Below are positions 1-8,042 of a stretch of 48,221 bases of DNA, piece after piece (the stretch's first letter is position 1; every line of letters begins with the position of its first letter). The position numbers were made by a program, and so were the translations under genes. The notes under the pieces were generated by a model that worked only from the letters and a program-made list of their open reading frames with translations, was not told the DNA's origin and ran no database searches. Origin of the DNA: Streptomyces sp. SBT349 (lineage in GTDB: Bacteria > Actinomycetota > Actinomycetes > Streptomycetales > Streptomycetaceae); the NCBI RefSeq assembly GCF_001083795.1, contig NZ_LAVK01000012.1, positions 1 to 48,221 of the forward strand, read 5' to 3'.

Positions 1-39
1 GTTTTCGGTCCCACAGTGGTGCGGTGGGGGAGGAATTGG

Positions 40-3000
40 TCATGGTCGGGGTGTCAGTGTGCATAGGGCGAGGAGTTCCGTTTCCCTGAGTTTGCTCAAG
101 TCGAGGTCGCCGGAGGGCAGGAAGGCGTCGGCGAGGTTGCGTTTCTTGGCGAGCATGCTGGTGATGCGTTCTTCGATGCTTCCGGCGGTGACGAGGTAGT
201 GGACTTGTACGGGGCGTTGCTGTCCGATGCGGTGGACGCGGTCGTTGGCCTGGGCTTCCAGCGCGGGGTTCCAGTTGCGGTCGTAGTGGATGACGTGGTT
301 GGCGTCAGTGATGTTCAGGCCGAGGCCGCCGCTGCGCAGCGTCATGACGAGCACGTCGGCGGCGCCGGCGCTGAGGGCATCCAGAACTCCATTGCGTTGG
401 GTGCGGCTGAGGGAGCCGTTGAACAGGAGCGGCCGGAAGCCGCGGGCGGTGAGGTATGCGCATAGCAGTCGGCCGACGACGACATAGCTGGTGAAGACCA
501 GAGCGGATTCGTCGTTGTTGCGAATGTTGCGCAGCAGGGTATCCAGGGCGGTGAGTTTGGGTGCGCGGTGCGCGGCGGCCTGGACGTCGGCGGCGATGGC
601 GGCGGGGTCGGTTCCGGCGTAGTGGTCAGGGCTGTTGGTGACTTTCCTGAAGCTGGTGATGAGGTTCAGCAGGAGTTCGCCTCGACGTTTGCCGTTGGGG
701 CAGGTGCGGAGCTGGTCGAAGGTGTCGCGGTGGAGGGCTTCGCACAGCCCGATCTGCTCGCGTGAGAGCGCAATAGTGTGGGTGGTCTCCCGTTTGGGCG
801 GCAGGTCCAGGCCGAGAGTGGGGTCCGTTTTGAGGCGTCGGCGGACGAAGGGGAGTAGGAGCTGGTGGACGCGCGTGCGAGCTTCGTCGGCGTGCGCGGG
901 GTTGCCGGCTTGCTGGAGGGGGCGGGCGTATCGGGTGAGGAAGCCCTGGCGCGTGGAGAACAGTTCGGGGTTGCACCAGTCGAGGATGGCCCACAGTTCG
1001 TCGGGGCGGTTCTCGATGGGTGTGCCGGTCAGGGCCAGGCGGGTGGTGGCGGGGATGGTGCGGGCCGTCCGGGCGGTGGTGGTGTCGGCGTTCTTGATCG
1101 TCTGGGCTTCGTCGGCGATGAACAGGCCCCAGGCGTGTGCGGCCAGTTCCGCGTTGTCCTTGCCCATGAGGTGGTAGTTGGTGATGACGATCGTGTCGGG
1201 TCGCAGGCCGGTCAGGCGGCGTTTCGGCCCTGCGTAGCGGATGACGGGGGTGTGCGGGGCGCGGGTGGCGATTTCGCGGTGCCAGTTGTCGACCAGGCTG
1301 CTGGGGCAGATCACGAGAGTGGGCCCGTGGCCGAGGTGTTGGCGGCTGAGGTGGAAGGCGAGGGCGGTGATGGTCTTGCCGATGCCCATGTCGTCGGCGA
1401 GCACCGCGCCGAAGCCGAGCCTGGTGACGCGGCTGAGCCAGTTCAGGGCGCTGAGCTGGTAGGGGTGCAGCACGGTGCCGGACAGGCCCAGAGGCTCGGT
1501 GGCGGCGTGGTGGCCGTCCTCGTTGCGCATTTCCTCGATCAGTTCGGCCAGACCGTCGGCGGCGTTGCAGGCGTAGGTGGTCCCGTCGAACGTGACGGTG
1601 CCGAGAAGGGCGTCGAGCATGCCCTCGCGGGCACCGACGGGAGGCAGTGTGCGCTGCCGGAGGTGTTCACGGATGCCCTCGTCCAGCAGGACCCAGCGGT
1701 TGTGCAGCCGTACGCAGGGAAGTGCCTGCGCTGCCAGGGTGTCCATCTCAGCATCGGTGAGTGCTACGCCGTCCAGGGTGATCTGCCACCGCCGGTCGAG
1801 GACTTCGCCGAGGCCGAAGGTGCCGGCACAGACGGGTGCGGGGGTTCCGGTGCCGACGACGGCGTGGGCGGCGAGGTGGCCGGCCCAGTTGTCGTGCCAG
1901 TCCGCGGTGATCCCCAGGCGGGCCAGTTCATCGCCGACGTTTCCGCGCAGGGCTGCGGCGTCGGCGAGGCTGATCAGGAATGCTCCGGGGCGTGGCTGCT
2001 GTCCCAGCGGGCCCAGCGGCGGAAAGATGAGGGCCGCGCGGCGCAGGGCCCGGCCGGTGCGCTGGCGCAGTCCTGGCGGGAGGTGCGGCAGCTTGGCGCG
2101 ACCTTCCCAGACGTCGGTGGCGTCGACGGTCTCGTCGCCGTCAGGGGTGATGGCCAGCCGAAGGGTGGCACGCAGCCGGGTTGACTGGTCGCGGTGCGGT
2201 GCCGGGATACGCAGGGTCACCTCGGCGATGGGCTGGGGATCGAGGTCGTGCTCGATGTCGTCGGCCCAGGTTTGCAGGGCAGTGATCGGGTCCTGGTAGT
2301 CGACGGGGGCGGCGAAGGGGACGTGGCCGAGGAGATGGCACAGTCCGGGTGCGGGCACGAATCGGTCGGCGATAGCGTCAAGGCACCGGCGGACCTCGTC
2401 CAGGGGCTCGTTGGCCTCCTGGCGGGCGTCGCGGGTCTGAAGGCAGCGCGGGAGACGCGCCACGTCGGCGGAGAGCGCGGTGGTCTCCTCCCAGAGTTCC
2501 GGCGTCCACGGCCCCGTCCGCCAGGTCGGCTGCCGACCCTGGTGCTGCCCGGGTTCGGTCAGCGCCGGATACACCTGGCTGCGGGCGATCAGGCTCAGCG
2601 CCAGCCGGATCACGCGGGCCCACACCGTCGTGGCCGATGACCACCCCTCGTGTGCTGGCAGGGCAAGATGGGTGACGAGGTCCATCAGGTCGACGCGCAG
2701 GCATGTACATTCGGCCAATTCCCCGCCCGGCAGCAGCAGCGTTTTCACGACCCGCGCGTCCTCGCCAGGATGATCTGGCGACTTCCGGTCCGGGAGCACG
2801 CACAGGAAGGTCGTCTGTCCTCCCTCGCGGCCGTCGAGCGCCAAGTCCGCGCCGGCGGCCAGCAGCTCGGCGATCAGGTGAGCCGGTGCGACCACTGGGG
2901 CCGGACGAAGGGGCGCCTGCCGGGGCACAGCAGGAGGAGTCGGGGCGGGACGCTCCGCCACAGGGAGTGGAGGTTTCGGTAGCTGCCGGGGCGCGGCGTC

Positions 3001-4272
3001 GGTCTCGCCCGAGTGGTCGTGCCGCGGTGCCGGGATGGAGAGCCCAGTGGGTTCCTCGACAGCAGGCGGCAGCGGCGGGGGTGAACTGCCCTGAGCGAGC
3101 CGCCGGTTCACCATCAGCAGCAAGGTTCGGGCAGCCGCCTCCCGGGCAGCCCGCGGCGTAGGACCGCGCCCCGGCGCACGCAGGCGTTGGCTGTGGACGA
3201 CGCATTCAGCCTGGGCGCGCGCGGGCAGCGTCGTTCCGGTGACCTGACAGGTCAAATCGCTGATACCGCCGGTGCGGGCGCGTTCCTCCAGGGCTTCCAG
3301 GGCCGTGCGACCACCGAAGACGGTGATGAGCTCTGCATCGCCGCCGGATGCGGGAAGGCAAGCGGGTTCGGCGAGGCCGCCCAGGCGGACCAGGAGTTCA
3401 TATCGCGCCGACTCCGCCGCCGCTGCCTCGGTCGACCCGCTGCACAGGCCCGAGGCCACCAGGGCCTCGTGCGCGGCCAGCAGCGCCTGCATGGTGTAGC
3501 TGCCTTTCTTGTCGCTCGGGGAGGGCTTCAGCCGCACCGGGGGCAGGCCCGTACGCCGGCAGTACTCATCAAGCAGAGCAGCAGCCGCACCGGTGGTCTG
3601 CGCGACCGCATCCAGCCCAGCAAGCCGTGCCTGGCGCCAGAACTTGCTGCGCGGGATGAGCAGCAGAGCATAGATCTGGCGAAGAGTCAGCAGACCGCTG
3701 CGGGCCCGCAGCTCGACATGCTCGATCAACTCCGGATGACGGCCCTCCCGGCACGTAGCCAGCAGGTCCAGCAAAGTGTCACCGTCGACGTAGGCGTAGG
3801 CGTCCTGCCCGGTGCCAGTATCGGCTGGCGCCACGGGAGTGCTCGTCGCACTCGTGAGCTGTTCCAGGACGTCAACGTACGCCCGCTGCTGTGCCGCCTT
3901 CTTACTGGAGGCGGTGCACCACTTGCTCTCACTTCGCTGGCCGCCGATGTCCACGATCGCCTGGGCGGTGAAGGCGGCGCCCCTGGGACGGCAGATGGCC
4001 TGCGGCTGAGGTAGGCCCGAGGACTGGGCGTGAATACCCAAGATGGACCGCGCCAGCGGCGGATTCTGGGCCACGTACTCCAACGCCGTCCGCCGGGCCG
4101 TGGGCATCCCAGGACCGGCGATTGGGATCAGCAGGAGCGTACGTAGCTCGTTCGGTGTCAACGTGCGAGCACGCGCTCGCTGCTCGACATCGGCCGCGAC
4201 ATCCATGCCGAGTACCCCGTCACGGAAGGCAGATCGCAGCCATTCGGGGAATCCGCGGCTCATCGGCAGCAC
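40..4272 (-). CDS. SNF2-family helicase/ATPase with three N-terminal dsRBD-like modules
   Basis: The 1410-residue protein has a C-terminal Swi2/Snf2 ATPase: Walker A DDMGIGKT near residue 960, a DEAQ box (IADEAQ) near 1050, and a helicase C lobe ending in VHRIGQQRPVQ. SNF2 enzymes translocate on double-stranded nucleic acid. The unusual part is residues 1-395. I see three segments with the dsRBD pattern (hydrophobic strand, then S-K-K or T-x-x-A-A followed by a helix) at about 75-140, 230-298 and 322-392; the first is clearest (FTAQAIVDIGG then SSKKAAQQRA). The first two are each preceded by a similar block containing LLLIP, 157 residues apart, so the N terminus looks like a tandem duplication. 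Residues 400-930 are proline-rich and then unassigned. A divergent neighbour also ends in a dsRBD-like module. A defence role is inferred from location. The start is uncertain: GTG 4272 or ATG 4263. Confidence 0.9.
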   Translation of the reverse strand: MLPMSRGFPEWLRSAFRDGVLGMDVAADVEQRARARTLTPNELRTLLLIPIAGPGMPTARRTALEYVAQNPPLARSILGIHAQSSGLPQPQAICRPRGAAFTAQAIVDIGGQRSESKWCTASSKKAAQQRAYVDVLEQLTSATSTPVAPADTGTGQDAYAYVDGDTLLDLLATCREGRHPELIEHVELRARSGLLTLRQIYALLLIPRSKFWRQARLAGLDAVAQTTGAAAALLDEYCRRTGLPPVRLKPSPSDKKGSYTMQALLAAHEALVASGLCSGSTEAAAAESARYELLVRLGGLAEPACLPASGGDAELITVFGGRTALEALEERARTGGISDLTCQVTGTTLPARAQAECVVHSQRLRAPGRGPTPRAAREAAARTLLLMVNRRLAQGSSPPPLPPAVEEPTGLSIPAPRHDHSGETDAAPRQLPKPPLPVAERPAPTPPAVPRQAPLRPAPVVAPAHLIAELLAAGADLALDGREGGQTTFLCVLPDRKSPDHPGEDARVVKTLLLPGGELAECTCLRVDLMDLVTHLALPAHEGWSSATTVWARVIRLALSLIARSQVYPALTEPGQHQGRQPTWRTGPWTPELWEETTALSADVARLPRCLQTRDARQEANEPLDEVRRCLDAIADRFVPAPGLCHLLGHVPFAAPVDYQDPITALQTWADDIEHDLDPQPIAEVTLRIPAPHRDQSTRLRATLRLAITPDGDETVDATDVWEGRAKLPHLPPGLRQRTGRALRRAALIFPPLGPLGQQPRPGAFLISLADAAALRGNVGDELARLGITADWHDNWAGHLAAHAVVGTGTPAPVCAGTFGLGEVLDRRWQITLDGVALTDAEMDTLAAQALPCVRLHNRWVLLDEGIREHLRQRTLPPVGAREGMLDALLGTVTFDGTTYACNAADGLAELIEEMRNEDGHHAATEPLGLSGTVLHPYQLSALNWLSRVTRLGFGAVLADDMGIGKTITALAFHLSRQHLGHGPTLVICPSSLVDNWHREIATRAPHTPVIRYAGPKRRLTGLRPDTIVITNYHLMGKDNAELAAHAWGLFIADEAQTIKNADTTTARTARTIPATTRLALTGTPIENRPDELWAILDWCNPELFSTRQGFLTRYARPLQQAGNPAHADEARTRVHQLLLPFVRRRLKTDPTLGLDLPPKRETTHTIALSREQIGLCEALHRDTFDQLRTCPNGKRRGELLLNLITSFRKVTNSPDHYAGTDPAAIAADVQAAAHRAPKLTALDTLLRNIRNNDESALVFTSYVVVGRLLCAYLTARGFRPLLFNGSLSRTQRNGVLDALSAGAADVLVMTLRSGGLGLNITDANHVIHYDRNWNPALEAQANDRVHRIGQQRPVQVHYLVTAGSIEERITSMLAKKRNLADAFLPSGDLDLSKLRETELLALCTLTPRP

Positions 4273-4383
4273 CGGCCTTGACCGCCACGGAAGAGGGACA
4301 GTGCTGGGCTACATGGAGGGAGGTTCACGGTCCCGAGACCCTAGACTAAGGTGCGCAAACTTCCCAACACGGAGTATAATTGC
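4273..4383. promoter_or_regulatory. divergent promoter region between the SNF2-dsRBD and zinc-finger-dsRBD genes
   Basis: The 111-bp gap must hold both promoters. On the + strand an exact TATAAT lies at 4375-4380, directly before the ATG at 4384. If it is a real -10 box the transcript would start at or just inside the start codon, so the rightward gene would be nearly leaderless. A GGAG at 4371-4374 could instead be a ribosome-binding site, with TATAAT as coincidence. No clear inverted-repeat operator was found. Confidence 0.45.
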
Positions 4384-5160
4384 ATGAGCATCACTATCCC
4401 TGCCGATTCGGTCGACACTGTACCTGCCCCCGCCTTCGGGAGCACCGAAGTTCCCTTCCAGCCGCGGGTCGAGCGCGGCTACAGTTGCCGCACCTGTGGC
4501 AAGACGGACCGTGGCCACTTCATCCCCGCCGGCTGGTATCTGGTCCAGCGCTCCAGTGGCCATGGGGAGAAGCACTTCCGGCTCGGCCTGTTTTGCGCGG
4601 TGCGTTGCCTGATCGCTGGGCAGCGGCGGCTGGAGGAAGGCCAGGCCGCCCACGCCGAATACCTCGGACTGGAAGAGGAATACGCCGAGCACGCGGCCTT
4701 GATCGAACGTGCGATCCATCTCATGCACGACAGCAAACTCAGCATCCGGCAGACCGGTGACCTCCTCGGCATTGCCACGGATGACCTGCGGCGTTGGCTC
4801 CGCGCCGGAGACATCTGCATCGATGACGACGAACGGCTCGAATCACCGCAGATCCCAGGCCAGCGCCAAGCCCCGCTTCCCATCGCAGACTTCATCGCCC
4901 GACGCACCCACTCCTCACCCGTCAGCGCCGTCCACGAACTCGAACAGGCGGGATACCTGCGCGATCTCACCTGGCACTGCACACCCACGGGGCCGCCCCA
5001 CCAGCCGGTCTTCACCTCCGCGGTATCCACGGTGCTGGCAGACACCGACGAACCCGCAGCCGCGCAGAGCCGCCGGAGCACCAAGAGCGCTGCCAAGACC
5101 GCAGCAGCTCAGGCCCTGCTCAGCCAACTTGCCGACTCCTCCGTGAGTCCGAAACCGTGA
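4384..5160 (+). CDS. zinc-finger / HTH / dsRBD-like protein
   Basis: This 258-residue protein has three visible parts. Residues 35-75 carry paired cysteines (C35-x2-C38 and C71-x3-C75), which look like a treble-clef or ribbon zinc site. Residues 108-142 read as a helix-turn-helix (SIRQTGDLLGI then LRRWLRAGDI). Residues 178-250 match the dsRBD layout: helix SAVHELEQAGYL, a GPPHQPVF strand turn as in RNase III C-terminal domains, and a final SAAKTAAAQALLSQL helix. dsRBDs are rare in bacteria outside RNase III, so their presence in both divergently transcribed neighbours suggests the two proteins work together, possibly on dsRNA or RNA-DNA hybrids (inference). I chose ATG 4384 over an upstream GTG at 4351 because it sits next to the GGAG and the folded part begins after it. 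Confidence 0.85.
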   Translation: MSITIPADSVDTVPAPAFGSTEVPFQPRVERGYSCRTCGKTDRGHFIPAGWYLVQRSSGHGEKHFRLGLFCAVRCLIAGQRRLEEGQAAHAEYLGLEEEYAEHAALIERAIHLMHDSKLSIRQTGDLLGIATDDLRRWLRAGDICIDDDERLESPQIPGQRQAPLPIADFIARRTHSSPVSAVHELEQAGYLRDLTWHCTPTGPPHQPVFTSAVSTVLADTDEPAAAQSRRSTKSAAKTAAAQALLSQLADSSVSPKP

Positions 5161-5211
5161 TCTTCGTCCGAGGCTCGGAAAGAGACCATGATGCCGTTAT
5201 CGGGCTCTTCA

Positions 5212-5345
5212 CGAACGAGGGTGTAGATGCGGTCCGAATCCGCTGGCTTCGAGCAGGCTCCTGGCGGTGTAGTTGGTAGATCGCGGACGCCGAGGGCGGA
5301 GCCGCGCAGGTTCTCGAGTCGTCCGTTTATGGCTTCGGTGGGTCA
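5212..5345 (-). pseudogene. ISL3-family transposase C-terminal remnant
   Basis: The minus strand reads PTEAINGRLENLRGSALG, the hallmark C-terminal stretch of ISL3-family (IS204/IS1001/IS1096/IS1165) transposases. It shifts frame by one missing base near 5275 and continues as NYTARSLLEASGFGPHLHP in the adjacent frame. A stop lies directly upstream and the rest of the transposase is gone. This is a decayed insertion-sequence fragment, consistent with repeated insertion into this island. Confidence 0.7.
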
Positions 5346-5393
5346 AGCTCTCACGGACGGCACCAAGTGAGCCCTGACGAGTATCTGATCTAA

Positions 5394-5428
5394 CTGAGGC
5401 CGGGCCTTTGAAGGCGGCCCGGCCTCAG
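5394..5428 (+). terminator. 13-bp stem-loop, probable terminator
   Basis: CTGAGGCCGGGCC and GGCCCGGCCTCAG form a perfect 13-bp stem around a 9-nt loop. It lies 234 bp after the zinc-finger/dsRBD gene, beyond the transposase scar. There is no U tract, as is common in Streptomyces. Confidence 0.6.
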
Positions 5429-6028
5429 AAGAATGGTGGCACTTGCTCAGTTGGCAGCGAATCCGACCACGCGCGCGAGCCGGCGGGCCGCCACCGTGTT
5501 GGCACTGGGCATCACGGCCGGTGATGGATCATTGTGGCTACTCCCTTGTTACTCGGAGTGAATGCGACGCCGCGGAGAACAGCGACAGGAACACAACGTC
5601 CACGTTGGCCCAAGACAATGCCAGCCGCCGCGGCAATGAGATCAGTGAAGATCTCCTCCTGCCGCTTGCCCCTCCCACTAAGCTCGGTGTTCTCCGTTAC
5701 GCTCAGGGACGCCAGGCCCGCAGCTCCGTTGGAGATGCAGGTGGCCCCCTACGTCCCCACACCACCAACCGCTTCACGCGAGTGAACGTCCCGTCTTACT
5801 CCCCGTCCTTGACAACCGCCTCACCCCAGCAGCCCGCGGTCCGTGCTGCTGACGAGCAGACCTCGGCGGAGCCCGATGTTCAGGACGACGACGCTGTGGT
5901 CGGCGTGCACGGGGGAGTCGACAGGCTTTGGCCCGCGCCGCCGATCTCGGCAACGGCTCGGACCTGCGTCCGGTTCCGGTAATGTCGGCCCCCGGTCCCA
6001 CCCACTACCTACCTGAGGGGAGCGAGCC
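5429..6028. other. 600-bp stretch without a supportable gene
   Basis: Open frames here (for example 5443-5982 on +) lack a ribosome-binding site, recognisable domains and Streptomyces-like codon position bias. The region is less GC-skewed than its neighbours and looks like decayed DNA next to the transposase remnant. The last ~30 bp carry the GAGGGGAGCGAGCC ribosome-binding region of the gene at 6029. Confidence 0.4.
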
Positions 6029-6733
6029 ATGGGAGTAGCCCTCAAGGCCGACGTCACTGTGGGGAACCAGGCGTTGCCGGCGACGTGTTTTCTCTTCGGC
6101 GAGACTTTCCCCAAGGAGCGTAAGCGGGGCATCCGGGAGGGCTGGGGTTTCGATATCGAGCTGCCAGCGGTGATGGACATCCTCGCAGCGGTGCAAGCGG
6201 GAAATCTGACGGCGGATCAGGCCCTCACCGGCCTCCTCGAAGCGGTTGACCACTTGTACGACCCGAGCGGCTGCTTCGATTACGAAGACAGCGCAGACAA
6301 ACGCGACTGGTGCGAGCGTGACGGCGGATGTGAAGCGTGTGCGCGGCACCAGAATATGTTCGATCAGATGGTGCGAGATGCGTCGGAGTCGTGGCGCAGG
6401 TTCCAACTACCCGATCAGTACCCGTTTACAGTAGGCAAGCGAGGGCTGCACACCACCACGTGTTCGGTTGTCACGCGCGAAATGCCGAAGCAATTCGCGC
6501 CGCCCTCGGGTGAGGCGTACGAACGGGCTCTCCGCGATTACGCACATGCCGCGAACTCCTTCATGGACAGCGGCTTCTATGAAAACTTCGACGGTGATTT
6601 CGACAGGAAATCGGTGTATCCATCGTTTCGGCCCGTGACTCCAGAAGAGACGCGGGTTTGGGTCGCTGACCATACGGGTCCCAAGGGTGGCCGAAACTAC
6701 AAGCGTTGCCAGCGCTGCGCCCCGACTCCATAG
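6029..6733 (+). CDS. hypothetical protein with a cysteine/histidine cluster
   Basis: A 234-residue soluble protein I do not recognise. ATG 6029 follows a good GAGGGGAG ribosome-binding site. A helical N-terminal half contains a cluster CERDGGCEACARH (about residues 95-107), and the C terminus ends KRCQRC, so a zinc site is possible. No signal peptide or membrane segment is visible. The sequence is more polar and slightly lower in GC than neighbouring genes, which fits recent acquisition. It sits between the dsRBD gene pair and the CoiA-like gene, so it may be a defence-island passenger or component; nothing in the sequence shows which. Confidence 0.6.
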   Translation: MGVALKADVTVGNQALPATCFLFGETFPKERKRGIREGWGFDIELPAVMDILAAVQAGNLTADQALTGLLEAVDHLYDPSGCFDYEDSADKRDWCERDGGCEACARHQNMFDQMVRDASESWRRFQLPDQYPFTVGKRGLHTTTCSVVTREMPKQFAPPSGEAYERALRDYAHAANSFMDSGFYENFDGDFDRKSVYPSFRPVTPEETRVWVADHTGPKGGRNYKRCQRCAPTP

Positions 6734-6892
6734 CACAACGCGGTCTTACCTCCTAAGACTTCTGCGCCGCTGGTACCCGCCATCTTCTGTGGTGAGGCTG
6801 ATTTCGCCTAGATGTCCGTGTGAAGCTGGAGGGGGGGAGGGCATCGATGTGTCAGTCTCGCGTGGCAGCCTGCGGGGCTGGGGAGGGATCCG

Positions 6893-7755
6893 ATGCTGTA
6901 TGCCGATGACGGTACAGGGGAGCGGATTGAGCCCTACCCCTCGGGGAGGGCTGCGTGTCCGTTGTGTGCGGGGGTCATAAGGGCCCGTTGCGGTCAGGTC
7001 AACATCTGGCATTGGGCACACGTGTCCGGCGGTGATTGCGACTCGTGGTCGGAACCTGAAACCGACTGGCATCGCGCCTACCAGCGCATCGTTCCAGCCG
7101 ACCGCCGAGAGGTGCCGATGGGGACGCATCGAGCCGATCTCGTGAGCGCTAACGGAGCCGTCGTCGAACTTCAGCACAGCAGTCTTTCCGACGAGATTGC
7201 CGCTCGCGAGGCGCACTACGGCGCAATGAACTGGCTCTTTGATGCTCGCGAAGCCTACTGGAGCAATCGTTTGATCCTGCGGCCCGGACGAGATGACTCG
7301 TACGTTTCCTTCCGCTGGAAGCAGCCACGCCGATCCATCACCTACTGCGCTCGCCCTGTGCTCCTCGATCTCGGCCAGGGGCAAGTGCTGCACGTCAAGA
7401 AGATCTACGCCGGTCCCCCATGCGGCGGTTGGGCCACCTCTACGAGACCATGGACGTCTGGCGATGGATCGCCGCCGGCGTCCGGCCACATCCCGCGGTC
7501 CTCGACCGGAACCGCTTACCCAATCTGCCGCAACTGATCACCCGCTACGCCAACTACTTCGATAACAGCGAACTTCCTCTCGCCGCTGACGATGTGCAGC
7601 GCATTCTTTGCTCAGCGATCCTACCTCCTTTGGGCGAGCCACCGTCCTATATTCGCGCTTCCATCAAGGTTCTGGTTCTCACGGGAGAATGCCCTGAGGG
7701 GATGGAGTCACTGAGCGAGGGCTCATATCATCTTATCGATAGGTGGGCAGGATAG
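6893..7755 (+). pseudogene. CoiA-like (competence CoiA family) nuclease-fold protein, frameshifted
   Basis: The first frame (6893-7537) starts at ATG after GGGGAGGGATCC. It encodes a CPLC zinc knuckle with a WHWAH motif, then HRADLVSANGAVVELQHS, the D...ExQ signature of the PD-(D/E)xK-like CoiA family. After KKIYAGPP the reading leaves the family pattern and soon stops. The -1 frame, entered at the CCCCC run at 7418-7422, continues plausibly as MRRLGHLYETMDVWRW and stays open to 7755. One lost C, or a programmed -1 slip, would join them into a protein of about 287 residues. CoiA proteins act on incoming single-stranded DNA in competent bacteria; in Streptomyces their role is unknown. The second half carries a TTA codon at 7516-7518. 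Confidence 0.65.
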
Positions 7756-7780
7756 GGCCAACTCGCCGTCACCTGCCCAC
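7743..7780 (+). terminator. inverted repeat at the end of the CoiA-like gene
   Basis: GTGGGCAGG (7743-7751) and CCTGCCCAC (7772-7780) are exact inverted repeats with a 20-nt loop; the left arm lies just before the TAG stop. It sits between two convergent units (CoiA-like rightward, DUF499 leftward) and may terminate either. The remaining 7781-8042 shows nothing recognisable. Confidence 0.4.
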
Positions 7781-8042
7781 ACTGCGCGGAAAGCGAGAGC
7801 CGATCGCTGAAGCCGAGGACGCATCCCACCGTCGGGGTATGGACATGCCAGTACTCATCTGCAGCATACGTGGTTGAAGCTCCGGCGGTTCCCGGCAGAG
7901 CTGCCGTCGGAGGGTAATCGACTGTGCAAGATGCTTTCCATGAACTGTAGCCACGGCCCCTTCCGCTTCCGCCAGGGAGTTTTAGTATCTTGATTCGCCT
8001 GCGATAACTCCTGGCGGAATATCATTGATTGAGGAAGGCGCT

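Noticed and set aside
865..2184. Long + strand open frame (439 codons) opposite the SNF2 gene
   Set aside because: Glycine/valine-rich antisense shadow of a clearly conserved helicase; no ribosome-binding site or domain.
5443..5982. 179-codon + strand frame between the dsRBD gene and the 6029 gene
   Set aside because: No ribosome-binding site, no domain, no codon-position bias; likely chance in decayed DNA.
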